Source: Aphrocallistes beatrix (lineage: Eukaryota > Porifera > Hexactinellida > Sceptrulophora > Aphrocallistidae). Taken from it: a stretch of 64,000 nt of DNA. Below are positions 52,436 through 63,355 of this stretch, in pieces. The notes under the pieces are model-generated. The model was not told the origin of the DNA, ran no database searches, and was given only the letters and a program-made list of their open reading frames with translations. The DNA is taken from assembly GCA_963281255.1 (NCBI GenBank), contig OY725488.1, positions 186,001 through 250,000 of the forward strand, given 5' to 3'. The translations under genes were made by a program, and so were the position numbers. Position 1 is the first letter of the stretch, and the number at the start of each line of letters is the position of its first letter.

Positions 52436-55400
52436 ATGAGCCGTCAAAGCAGAAACAGTAAGCGCACCTCCACTCCCTCCTCCCAACCCTCGAAACTATG
52501 CAAACTGTCGCCTCCCTCTTCCCCCTGTTCCGAGACGAGCATTCCTGAGAACAAACAGCCTACCGAGATGCTCCCTGTTAGTTCCGAGGATATGCAGACT
52601 CTCTTCTACTTCCTCCTCGACCTGATGGTCTCATTTGAAAATAATTTCATTCATAACAATGGAGGAATGAGCAATGACTGGGCTAGCACAGTTCGGACAG
52701 AAATAGCTTCTGGAAACATCGATTCTCTTCCCTCCTTCCAGCAGCTCCTCAACCGCTCACTCCCGCTCCAAGACTCATCTCTCAGATGTTTGGTTAGTAG
52801 AGTGAATCGTTAGTAAAATTTAACTGTTCTGGCATTTCAGCATTGCATCCCAGTAGATTGAGTTCTCTGACTACCTTAACATGACGATGTCAATGAGGAA
52901 CCCCACCCCCTCCAGTCTCCTCGACATTCTATCCCCCCTGTTAGAGGCTAGAAACTCGGCTGACTTGGATAATCCTCTCCTCTGTCAGTCCATCCTGGAC
53001 CCCCTCTGTCCGACAGAACACAGTGGCTTCTACGCCACTGCCAGGAGGCGGGAACTGAGTATGAATATCGTGAAGGAGAGAGCACTCGCTGCCAACTACC
53101 AGGGGGTGTGGGCTATGGTGTTAGAGCTGGTAATCCTCCTAGAAGATACTCGCAGGTAGGTCTTTCATCTATTCACACCTATACATTCTAGCTAACATTA
53201 ACTGTTCGCATAGCTACTACTTCCGAGAGAATAACTCGATGCATATTCACATCTCCAAGCTGATTGAGATACTGCACCAGTCGATACACGCCTCCTTCCA
53301 ATCGAGCACTCAGCCCTCTAACATCGACTCAACCCCCCTCTCCTCCCACGCCACGGCCTCCCCTGCCACCCCCGATGTCAAGAATGTGATCCAGAGACAA
53401 CTCAGTGAATCACAGAAGTCTCACCATTACTCCATTATCAACCATATATACCAGCACATTTCCACTGCTACTAACGAACAGGTATTACGTGTCTCTATGT
53501 CCTATTGGAAATTACTATCAGTATTCAACTTCTAGTTTCTAGGGAGTGCCGTACAGTTCTCACTTCCAGAATGTGCCCACTAAGCGAGCCAATCCGGAGT
53601 ACCACCAGCGCATCAAGAAGCCGGTAGACCTGACCCTCATAGCGGAGAGGATCCGGTCTTGCCACTACCTGCACTACAACGAGCTCATCTCAGACCTGCA
53701 CCTCCTGTGCTATAACGCCACAGTCTACTTCTCGCACACGCACTCCACGCACGTGCTAGCCATTTCTCTCATGCGGGAAGTGATAGACAAGTTGGACTCT
53801 CTCCTCCCTGAGAGGGGCGATGCCTTTCCCGACCCACATCGGTGGCTGAGGGACACGATCTCCGAGCTGTTCGGAGGGCTGAAGCAGTACAAGGACGAGA
53901 CAGGGAGGGAGCTGGGGCTTCTCATCTACGGAATCAAGTGGAAATCTCGACAAACTGACTCGGAGAGCATCGCACTCTCAACCATGGAGGAGTCGGTGTT
54001 AGCTGGGAGGTACAAGCGATTCGAGACGTTCCAGAAGGACATACTGCTCGTGTTCAGAAGGGTCCAGTGCACCTTCTCCCCTTCCTCCCCCGAGTACAAG
54101 GCCATGCTGAAGCTGCAGTGCGCCTACTTCCAGCTGCGAGACAGACTCTGCGCTCCTCTCATCAGCTCCTGTCTCAAGGTGACCATGTTCGAGTTCGAGG
54201 CTGAGATGAACGGATTCAGTCCTAGCAAAACTCAGAAGTGAGAATCGATCCGTCCCTTTGGACTCCTATGCCCTACTATTTATCTCCTTTCCCTGTAGGT
54301 GGGCTATAACGCAGAGGTCAGATTGCACCTCTGATCCTATCTCCACCCAAGAAGACGACGTCCACTGTAACGTAATTGTAGACGAACCATGGATTCAGAG
54401 ACAGACAGACGGATACGAGTCTCACGATGAGTGTGATGAAGTGTCTCGACGGATTCTGCGCTCTTTCACACGTCAAGGTGTGCAGTACAAGCCCGGGGAC
54501 TACGTGTACATCGCCTCCCGTGCCGCGACCAGTCAACCGCACATCGTGCTGATCGAGAACATCTGGCAGACACCGACGGGGGAGTGCTGGCTCTTTGGAC
54601 TCTGGTTCTATCGACCTGAAGAGACTTTCCACCTCGCCACCAAGAAGTTCTTCGAGAAGGAAGTTTTCAAGACTGATGACTTCCACATGTGCCGATCCTC
54701 TCGCGTGTTGGACAAGTGCTACGTGATGCATATCCGGTCCTACAGCAAGTTCATGCCTCCAGGCTACTCCCAAGAGGACGTGTACGTGTGCCAGTCGAAG
54801 TACAACATCAAGACGCGCACCGAGAAGAAGATTAAGACGTGGCCGGTTGGGGACAGCTGCGAGGCAGACCTCGTCCCGAGGGACACTCCCCTCCAGCTGC
54901 AGCGCGTCCCCTCGGTGTTCGCCATGGGCGTAGGTGTGGCGGGAGAGGGAGGGGCAGAGGGGGAAGAAGTCGGTGGGGAAGAGAGTGAGGAGGGGGACGG
55001 GGAAGAGACTAATGTTCCTTGTCAACACCTACCTAACGGAGCTGTGAAGGGGTTCTCCTACTTCGACCAGTATCTGATAGACGGTGTGAGGTGAGTAATT
55101 ACGGAGACTAACCCAGTGCTGAGTAGTAATCATTAACTTTACAGGTTCAAACTTGGAGATTTCGTCTATGTGCAAGTGCAAACTGGAGGCAAGTACATTG
55201 TGCGCATCGACCAGATGTGGTACGATAAAAACAACGATCCCTTCTTCACCGGACCATGGATACTGAACCCTTCACAGACGCAGCACCCTCCGACTCAGCT
55301 CTTCTACAAGAAAGAAGTGATCATGAGTACGACTATTGACACCAATCCTATGCGCTCCATTACTGGCAAGTGCTGCGTGATGCCTCTGAAGGACTACTGT

Positions 55401-56624
55401 GATTCGAGGCCGTTGGAGTACCAGGAGAGAGATGTGTACGTGTGTGTGTACAGGTATTATGAGACGGGAGATAAGGAGTTCAAGAAGATTAAAACATTCA
55501 AGTCATTCACTCTCGCCTCCCAAGTGCAGAGATATGAATACTATAAATTTGATAACGAAATAATTCCAGAATTTTACTTGTCGCCCAATATTGAAGATTA
55601 CATAAGTGGAAAACGAAAGTTCACACCTCTAAGCCTGGTTCCAGCGCCGTCTAACATCCAGAGCATCCCAGTGCGGAAGATCCTCCCTACCCACGGCTAC
55701 GGAATGTTCTGCTCTTTCAACAGAAACAAACTCCAGCAGAAGAACCCTAACCTCACCGTGCCACTGCTCACCAAGATGCTGGCAGCGGAATGGCGCTCCC
55801 TCAACCCCGAAGAGAAGGGCCGGTACGAGAAGATGGCTAGCGAGAGGAACCTTCAGATTGAGAAGCTGAAGAGCTCCCCGGGGGCCATGGTCATCTACGA
55901 GTGCAGCTGGGAGGACTGCGACTTTCAGTTCGAGAATGTGCAGGACCTGTTCAACCACGCGAAGAGCAAGATTGTGGAGCAAGGGGTGTGCAAGTGGAGG
56001 GGGTGCCATAAGAATGCCACAGAGTTCCTCTCTGCGGCTAAGCTGCTCAAACATGTAAAAGAGGCTCACGTGCGTACCTCCAGCAAGCTTATCCTTCCCA
56101 GTCAGAAGTCGAAGCACTTCGTCCTCAGCTCTAACATCACCTCAGTTTCGAACACCTTTCCCTCCACCCCCAAATCTTCCTCCTCATTCAACTCCCTGTA
56201 CCCATCTACTTCTTATGGTGCCTCTCTCGCCAACACCTCCCATAAGCCGCCTCTTGGTACCCAGACAGTGCTGGAGGCCCTGTACTCCAGTCTCGATTGC
56301 ACCACTAACGCGTTCAACATCCAGAATCGATCATCTGATTCTTCTCTAGCAGCTTTCGAGCTCGGGAATGAAGACGTCTATGATAAGTATATTGCTAGCC
56401 TTCAGCGCCCCTGTACTCATCCCATTTACGACCTCTCTGAGATAGAGACACCTCGTGAAGAGGAGTCTTCGGAACTCTGTCCGGAGGCTTCCCCCGACTC
56501 TCTTCTCCTTGAGGAGATATTCGATTCGAGATTACTGGCGCATTCTCCCCAGACTGGAGAAGACCTACTGCTCCACTTGAGGGAGTACATGGACCAACTC
56601 ACTTACTCGCCTTCTTCCAAGTGA
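52436..56624 (+). CDS. PBRM1: Polybromo/PBRM1-like SWI/SNF subunit, reduced bromodomain set
   Basis: Six exons, 52436-52792, 52857-53155, 53214-53481, 53543-54237, 54299-55090 and 55145-56624, total 3,891 bases, 1,296 residues, in phase. The C-terminal half has the polybromo order: BAH1 (about 604-725, YKPGDYVYIASR), BAH2 (about 809-925, FKLGDFVYVQVQ), an HMG box (about 986-1049, AAEWRSLNPEEKGRYEKMA) and Cys/His finger-like repeats (about 1055-1115). The N-terminal half has one canonical bromodomain (about 285-390) with acetyl-lysine asparagine in LLCYNATVYF, flanked by two degenerate helical regions that may be decayed bromodomains. Vertebrate PBRM1 has six bromodomains in about 1,650 residues. 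The role would be a PBAF chromatin-remodelling subunit. The stop TGA lies inside a perfect GTGAGT donor, so a further 3' exon is possible. Confidence 0.88.
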
Positions 56625-56944
56625 GTTCTCTCATACCTAACTTTGCTTTTCAATTATTACTTTTCTTGAATTTGAATGTTGTCATTGTTATAAATTTATT
56701 TTAGTTCTGGTTCTATTACTGCTCGTGTTGTTGTCATAACTACCATCATTTCCAAGTTGTACATACACTCATACGTAGATACTTGTTATACGTTTATTAT
56801 TAAACTACAACTGCTGTGTTTACATCGCGAAGATATTTTATCTTTAAATCCGGTAGCTATTTACTTAAAATTTACAAACTACTTGTGTTCTGAACTACGA
56901 CAGAAGGCATTCCTTGTGAAAATACACTCCTGTCCATCCCAATA
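56625..56944. other. Short spacer between polybromo and GPAT, possibly with an alternative last exon
   Basis: A TTTTAG acceptor at 56701-56704 is followed by about 80 open codons in the phase that would continue the polybromo frame after the GTGAGT donor at 56621. They end at a TAA whose last base is the first base of the GPAT ATG. The peptide shows no domain. Otherwise this is a 320-base spacer that must contain the GPAT promoter or leader. Confidence 0.3.
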
Positions 56945-59359
56945 ATGAACAGCAAGTCTGTGAACAGCGGTCTCTCAGAGGAGAGCGCAGCCCTCGAGAA
57001 CGTTTACAGGAAATGGGAGTCACGGGGCCCCGCTAGAGTCACTGACAAGGATGGTAGCACTTTCTACAAAACTTCTACTCTGGCTGGAAGTACGAATGAT
57101 CCGTCTCAGAAGATTCCTTGCGTGTCTATACATGACATTCCCCTCAAGGTGCATCTCCCAAATCTTGGAATGCAAATGACCTTACCCACCAGCTGTTTAC
57201 CGCCAAATTACGCTCACATTCAACAGATTCCTTCCTGCCAGACTTGCACCCCGAACAGTCGACACAACGCGCCCTATGTCTATCAAATCGGCATGCGAGA
57301 CGTGTTCAGTCTGTCTTCTGCTGCGCTGAGCAAGAGTTGGATTGCCAAGCTATTCCCAATCACGTACCAGTCCCTCACCCGCAACTGTAGCCACCACTTC
57401 CCCAATCTCACGAAACAGATCATGTCCTCTCGCTCGCTAGAGGAAGGGGTGGAGCAGTTGTTGCAAGATGATGACGATATGGAGAGGGAAAAGAAGAGAA
57501 CGAAGTGCATGCAAGAAGCTCGTAAGCTGTTAAAGAAGATTAGTGCGAAACTTAGCAGTTGGTCGTTGCGTTTCGTTGGACACATTTTCTACACTTTCAT
57601 GCCGCTGTTTATTAAAAACCTCTATGTGAACAGAACCCAGATCAACACTCTGAGGGAAGTGTACAGACAGCATCCACGGACCTCCTTCCTATACCTGCCC
57701 ACGCACCAGAGCCACCTCGATTACTTCCTCATCACTTTCTCCCTGTTCGACGCGGGCCTCCCGACCCCCCTCATTGCGGCCGGCATGAACCTCTTCATTC
57801 CATTCTTCAGTTCGCTCCTGCGTTCAGTTGGCGCTTTCTACATCTACAGGGCACGCGGCGCTTCCAACCAACCCATGTACTCCCTGGTGCTCAAGGAATA
57901 CGTCACCGCAGGTCTGGAACAAGGCTGTCATTTAGAATTCTTTCCGGAAGGAACTCGATCCCGGTCTGGCAAGGTTAACATCCCTAAGAACGGACTCATG
58001 TCCATCGTGCTGGACGCTATCTTGGACAGGGGAGTGCCTGATGTGTACATTATTCCGACTACTATCTCATACGACTGTGTTTTTGAGGAGGGGATCGTTA
58101 GGGAGATGATGGGGCGTGAGAAGGTGCCAGAGAGTTTCCTTCAGGCCATCCAAGGGATGTTCAAGATATTCGCTCGCTATGTTGGGACGGCTCGAGTTGA
58201 TTTCGGTCAACCGTTCTCTTTGCAGGAATTCGCGAGGACTGGAGCGATGGTTGATGCGAATGATGAGAAAGTCACCCGGTTCTGTCCTCATATCGAGAGT
58301 GACAGGTTTCGCAAGGTCAAGTGTCTGATGAATCACGTGCAGTATGACTGGACGCGCATTCAACCGACCCCAGGGACGGCAATCGTGTGCTATTTGCTGC
58401 TGAATGCGTTCAGAGAGGGAGCCACGCTGCTTCAGATCGAGACTGCGTACTCCACGGTACAGCAGGAAGCCCTGCTGCAGGGACGGATATTCCTCAACCA
58501 CGAGCAGGCGTCACAGGTCGTGAGGAACTCTCTTGATCTCCTTTCTCACCTGCTTTTGCAATCAGCTGATGAGCTACCTGTCTACAAGCCTAACCTGCGT
58601 TTGGAACAGAACCTAGAGCTATTCTACTACAGCAACAAAGCGATCTATCTCTTCATCAATGAGTCCATCATCGCGTGTGCTCTCGCTGCACTCCAGAACG
58701 AATTCAGCAACCTCGCATCAATCCATCTCATTTCCAGACAACAGCTGCTCTTGAAAGCACGCAGCCTGTGCCAGATCCTGTCTAAAGAATTCATATTCGT
58801 CGCTCCTTGTCAGGATCTGAGCTCAGTGGTGCTAGACGCAGTGGAGAGAATGGTGACTCAGGAATTGTTCCAAGTGAGAGAACACAATGTCCTCACTTCG
58901 CAGGAGCGCGGGTTGTTGCGGGTGGTGGCAGTGACTACCAGCCACGGGGAGGAAGATTGGGAGCCAGAAGGTGAGACGATGCTCTCCGTCAGTCAGGCCC
59001 CAGAGCATCAGAAATGGCTGAGTATGTTCAGATCGGCTCTGGCTCCGTACATACTCTCCTACTCTCTCAGCGGACAAGCAATGCAGCAGATATTCAGGGA
59101 AGAAGAACCCACGGTCTGGCCTATGAACAGAAAGGTGTTAGAGAAGAGGATTCATACTGCCGTTTGCAAGGGTGCGCTGAACGAGGGACTCCCTGAATCC
59201 TGTTCGATTGAAATCGTGCGCAGCTGGCTCTTGCACATGGTTGACTCAGATATCTTGACCACAGAGAGTGGGGAACAGAACTACATGCTTAGCTCTGCTG
59301 ATAAGCTGGAGCGGTGGCGGCTGTCTATAGACTCTTTCAGAAGTGTCAATCTGTCTTAA
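56945..59359 (+). CDS. GPAM: Glycerol-3-phosphate acyltransferase, GPAM/GPAT1-2 type
   Basis: The enzyme makes lysophosphatidic acid from glycerol-3-phosphate and acyl-CoA, the first step of glycerolipid synthesis, on the mitochondrial outer membrane or ER. The single-exon 804-residue frame has all four acyltransferase blocks: block I HQSHLD (H254 and D259), block II GAFYIYRARG, block III FPEGTRSRSGK near 332, and block IV IIPTTISYDCVFE. Pre-catalytic residues SRTQ-like NRTQINTLREV, the paired hydrophobic segments around 300 and the long C-terminal helical region match mitochondrial GPAT. Length agrees with human GPAM (828) and GPAT2 (795). The ATG at 56945 is the first in frame. The patatin lipase elsewhere in the window acts in the opposite direction of the same lipid pathway, but the two are not adjacent. 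Confidence 0.95.
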   Translation: MNSKSVNSGLSEESAALENVYRKWESRGPARVTDKDGSTFYKTSTLAGSTNDPSQKIPCVSIHDIPLKVHLPNLGMQMTLPTSCLPPNYAHIQQIPSCQTCTPNSRHNAPYVYQIGMRDVFSLSSAALSKSWIAKLFPITYQSLTRNCSHHFPNLTKQIMSSRSLEEGVEQLLQDDDDMEREKKRTKCMQEARKLLKKISAKLSSWSLRFVGHIFYTFMPLFIKNLYVNRTQINTLREVYRQHPRTSFLYLPTHQSHLDYFLITFSLFDAGLPTPLIAAGMNLFIPFFSSLLRSVGAFYIYRARGASNQPMYSLVLKEYVTAGLEQGCHLEFFPEGTRSRSGKVNIPKNGLMSIVLDAILDRGVPDVYIIPTTISYDCVFEEGIVREMMGREKVPESFLQAIQGMFKIFARYVGTARVDFGQPFSLQEFARTGAMVDANDEKVTRFCPHIESDRFRKVKCLMNHVQYDWTRIQPTPGTAIVCYLLLNAFREGATLLQIETAYSTVQQEALLQGRIFLNHEQASQVVRNSLDLLSHLLLQSADELPVYKPNLRLEQNLELFYYSNKAIYLFINESIIACALAALQNEFSNLASIHLISRQQLLLKARSLCQILSKEFIFVAPCQDLSSVVLDAVERMVTQELFQVREHNVLTSQERGLLRVVAVTTSHGEEDWEPEGETMLSVSQAPEHQKWLSMFRSALAPYILSYSLSGQAMQQIFREEEPTVWPMNRKVLEKRIHTAVCKGALNEGLPESCSIEIVRSWLLHMVDSDILTTESGEQNYMLSSADKLERWRLSIDSFRSVNLS

Positions 59360-60374
59360 TCCAAACTCATTCTCGTAGCTTGCAATCATCCTGTAAATAA
59401 TTAACGGCAGAGACGATGCTTCTCGTTTATTGGATCACCTTTTGTATCTGGTAACGATATACGATTGATTGTTTATTGATTTGATGAGCCCTTTGTTACT
59501 TTGTTTCTTTGTTAGTAATTTCAAATGATTTCGTTCGCATTCTAGAAAATAGTTTCGTATTACCCCTTTGACTTGGTTTGTAATGGTCTGTAATTGCACA
59601 TAATTTGTATTGTTCTCTCATTCAATGCTTCTCTAACGAGAAGATAATATGGAGAAACGCTTGGTATCATTATCTCTTAGCCATTAGCTAACCACTCAAC
59701 TATTATCTAACAACGATACCTTGCGTTGTGTTTTGTTGAGCTCGTTCTACTACTTGATAGTCCTAGGCATCTGTACACAACGATCTATGCTCTTGACTCA
59801 GCTGAAATGAATAGACAGCACAAGTTCAGAATTAGGAACTTGCTTTACTCTAAATGGAGCAAAGTGTATGTACGTTTATAATTATTAATTAACTCCTAAC
59901 AAGCCAAATTAAGTCTTCTTTCTTAGATTTCCATTCTCCTACTGTAAATGTAATGTTGTACATTTGTTCGTTAACATACGTATACTAGCATTCTACCAAT
60001 GTATATGCATAGTACGATTATATGCTCACCAGCTACCTTTTCACGACTTGCAACTACCAGTACCCTTGTACTGTTTTGCTTAACGGCCCATATTTAATCG
60101 AAAATGTTAGTTTTTGTCTTTGTTGAGGTTGACATTCTAATCTACTACATATTGTCCGAGATAAGCACTTGTCTGTCGATACTCGCTCATTTCAAAAGTT
60201 CTTTACTTAAATTATTCATTTATCAACGCTAATAATACACTCATACATATTTAATAAGCGAAACTCAACTAAAAATAACTAAATTGTAAACTTCGATATT
60301 TAGGATTCGAATAGGAATTAGAAAGGGATGTTAAAAAGCGCATATACTACGATGTCCCCACTGTGTATCTAGAA
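59360..60374. other. Convergent intergenic region, about 1 kb
   Basis: AT-rich sequence between the 3' ends of GPAT (+) and the HNF1-like gene (-). No open frame, RNA gene or repeat could be supported. It presumably contains long 3' UTRs. Confidence 0.45.
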
Positions 60375-61784
60375 TTAATGCAAGTTGTTACAGGGATAGT
60401 GGTACATTTTGTTTAAGAGGAGAGGAGCGGTCTCCACTTTGTTGACACAGATGCCGCCGGTAGGGATCATAGTCCTGTGAGTCAAGTCGTTAACCGCGAG
60501 AGTAGAAGTGTCAATTTCTGAAACTTCGCGCTTAATCTTCAAAGTATCTTGTCCAATATGCCCTATTTTCGCACTTGTAGCAGACATCATCGGAAAATCA
60601 ACCATATCTTGACGACTCTCCAGTTTTCTCTTGTTCGTGAACCAAGTGTATATCCTAGTCTCGTTAATCCGTTCCCATTCTCCATCTGGAATGTTCCACG
60701 GCCGATCTTCCGCAATCGCTTGTTCCGCTTCATTGCAGATCCTTGACAGCTCCAATCTCTGTTCACGCGTAGGGAAACGATTTTTCTTGTAAGCTTCAGT
60801 CAAAATCTGAATTGCAATGTTGGACCATTTCCATCTTGGTCTTCTTCGCTTTGCAGACTGGCTCGTGCTAGGCGCAGAAGGTTCTTGCCGGTTTCTTATC
60901 TGATGACGCTCAAACCAATTGTACAGCTTGACTCGTTTAGAAGTTTTCATGGGAGTTCCCCGGTTAAAATGTTGGGAGAGGTGGCTCTGATTGAGGTTCG
61001 TAGCTTCAACCAGTTCTCTCTGTAACACGTTGTTTTGGGTCATGTAGCTCTTTATTACCTTCGCCACAGCCAGCGGTTCCTGCTGGAGCAGCTCGTTAGC
61101 GAGAGGGCCTGGCGCTTCGTCTTCGTCTTTCTGTAACTGCGTATTGTTGCATTTTACGTTATCTTCCTCACTCTCAAGAGAGGATTGGTTGCTGCTAGAG
61201 ATGGCTTCCTGCTCACCGGGCTCATTTTCATCGAGTATTTTCATCAAGATGTCTTTCGTAATCCCCTTTTCCTTCAACAATGCCCTCACAGTCTCTCTCT
61301 GATCCCAATTCGGCCTGCCTTCACTGGGCTGCACGGATATATATATGTTTTCTTCGCCGATAAGTGCATTGCATGGCAACGATATTTGCGCTGTGGTGGA
61401 GTTTGTGGTAGTAACAACTGCAAGAGATGGACTCAGCTGAAAATCAACTTTTACTTCTTGTAAATCGGGTCCATCGAAGACATCATTCGTTATTTCGTAG
61501 GTGTGTGTGTTGTTAGAGTTGTTCCCGTTGAGTTCACTGACACTTATTGATGAGATTTCATCGTTCGAATCTATTGGTGCGAAGGGGCTGAGTATTTCAG
61601 TAGAGGAAATACTGGTGCTATGTGTTTCTGAGTTATTATTGAAGGTTATCGAGGTGCATTGATTGGATGCAAATCCGTTTTCAATATTGATCTGGTCTTC
61701 ATTTTGTGTGAACCTATCAGTATAGAGAGTGCCATCAGAACAAGTTTCTATCATTAAGGACTGTGAACTAGTCTGAGACTCCAT
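60375..61784 (-). CDS. HNF1: HNF1-class homeobox transcription factor
   Basis: A 469-residue single-exon protein. Residues about 163-187 (QRETVRALLKEKGITKDILM) resemble the HNF1 dimerisation helices. The atypical POU-specific domain is at about 228-298 (AVAKVIKSYMTQNNVLQREL, LNQSHLSQHFNRGTPMKT), nearly identical to the family in its core. The divergent homeodomain is at about 312-390, with the long insertion between helices 2 and 3 characteristic of HNF1 (RPWNIPDGEWERINETRIYT) and the recognition helix WFTNKRK, where vertebrates have WFANRRK. The first 160 residues are Ser/Thr/Asn-rich and probably activating or disordered. The start ATG 61784 was used rather than a TTG one codon earlier. A spliced 5' non-coding exon is possible. 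Confidence 0.93.
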   Translation of the reverse strand: MESQTSSQSLMIETCSDGTLYTDRFTQNEDQINIENGFASNQCTSITFNNNSETHSTSISSTEILSPFAPIDSNDEISSISVSELNGNNSNNTHTYEITNDVFDGPDLQEVKVDFQLSPSLAVVTTTNSTTAQISLPCNALIGEENIYISVQPSEGRPNWDQRETVRALLKEKGITKDILMKILDENEPGEQEAISSSNQSSLESEEDNVKCNNTQLQKDEDEAPGPLANELLQQEPLAVAKVIKSYMTQNNVLQRELVEATNLNQSHLSQHFNRGTPMKTSKRVKLYNWFERHQIRNRQEPSAPSTSQSAKRRRPRWKWSNIAIQILTEAYKKNRFPTREQRLELSRICNEAEQAIAEDRPWNIPDGEWERINETRIYTWFTNKRKLESRQDMVDFPMMSATSAKIGHIGQDTLKIKREVSEIDTSTLAVNDLTHRTMIPTGGICVNKVETAPLLLNKMYHYPCNNLH

Positions 61785-63355
61785 CAATGATGTGTTAGTA
61801 TTGCTATGGTATGCAGGAAGAATATTGTCAGATATACTATTATTAACTTAATATTAATGCAAGTTGATAGTATTTATACTACTATCTTCTAACGTAACAG
61901 AGTTAGTGCTGTAGTCGAGTTAAACTAACTTTTGTTTAGTATAAGCAACTCAAACAATAGTATACCATGTATATGAGTATCGATTTCAACTTATTTTTCA
62001 GCATTAACTCCTCGACTTGATAGATTACATTAAATAGAAGATTTTTGTCTATCAAAATTGTATTTATTGTTTTTTATGTACACCTTAAATAATGTTGAAA
62101 TGATTGCATATATTCTAGAGCTTATATATCGGCAGCTTAACTAAATTTGAAGATGTCTATGTGAGGGATTAAAAAAACAGAATTATAACACTATGTTAAG
62201 AAAAAATTGGATATATTTTTTAGTGATAAAATAAATATGGGCCACTCTAAAGTTATACTGTCAGAACTTACTCCAGGATAATTATATGGGAGTGTACGTA
62301 TATAAAGTTACATACGTGTTAGCGCAACCCTAGTTTATCTAAAAGATTACACTTATTGATGAAACTTCATATTTCAATATTACGTAGTGTGCACTGAATT
62401 CTGAAGTTTGCAATTGAACTAATGTGCTTTAAATTAGAAACTTTTTGTTTAGATAAATTTCCAATCGGACGAAAAAAAGGTTAGAAATATCCATTAAAAA
62501 ATTAATTAATAAACAAACTTAGCCATTGATGCTATCAGGTAAACACCTAAATGTTTTCAACGTTTAAAGTTTGTGAATGTCCAAAGGTTATAAAAGATAA
62601 TAAAACAGATTAAAATCGTAGAACCTGCTTTTAAAGTATTTTGGATAATTTTCGTTTTGTCAAACGTTATTAAAAGAAAATTGTAGAAGACAATGGAATA
62701 AAAATTAACCCTTCAATTTTTTTAATTTATCACAACCTAAATTTTCAAAGAGCACCTTTATTTGTAACTGACTGTAAACGATAGAGAGTAAACCACAATT
62801 CTAAAGATTTGAAAAACTTTGCAACAAATCATTAATGATGTTGGTACATATTTTAATAATCTTGTAATTCTGGTTTCTGCAATAAAGCAGTGAAAACCAC
62901 AGTAACCAAGGTTGTTAATTTGAGTTTTATTAACTAATGAATCAATTGTTACGAGAATAAGACCGAGAAACGAATATTTAAGTTTCTGTCTCAACATTCA
63001 TAGATTAATCCACTTGAAATTAATATCAAAATAGTGTCGTTTTGAAGAATCAGATTTGTACCTTACCTGATAGAAGGGATCAATTGTTTCGGCAATTTGT
63101 TTGCAATATTCGCGATATCGCATTTTGCCTAGAGTTGCACAAATATTTATTATTAATGGATCGTTAAGAAAGATTTGTGGTTCAATTGGATGCTATTATA
63201 AGCGTTGATTTCCTCACATTCCTATTTATATAATTATTCATATACGATACGCGGTAGCACTTGTCATAGACTATTTTATATTGGAGATTGATTAGGATTG
63301 TTGGATAGCTTTACTTCTGCTCTTTACAATCAAATTAGAACTTTTTTGAAATTTA
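61785..63355. other. Divergent intergenic region, HNF1-like to FMN reductase
   Basis: About 1.57 kb, very AT-rich. It must hold the promoters of both divergent genes. A possible short - strand exon lies at 63066-63122; a 79-codon - strand frame at 62758-62997 lacks coding signals. No RNA gene is seen. Confidence 0.45.
63066..63122 (-). other. Possible first coding exon on - strand
   Basis: On the - strand an ATG opens 19 codons (MRYREYCKQIAETIDPFYQ) that end at CAG followed by a GTAAGG donor. The peptide looks protein-like. I could not connect it to the HNF1-like frame, because every acceptor upstream of that start has the wrong phase. It may be a short upstream frame, the start of an alternative transcript or chance. 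Confidence 0.25.

Noticed and set aside
62758..62997. 79-codon - strand frame in the HNF1 upstream region
   Set aside because: It starts with TTG, lies in very AT-rich DNA and encodes an unremarkable hydrophobic peptide without splice context.
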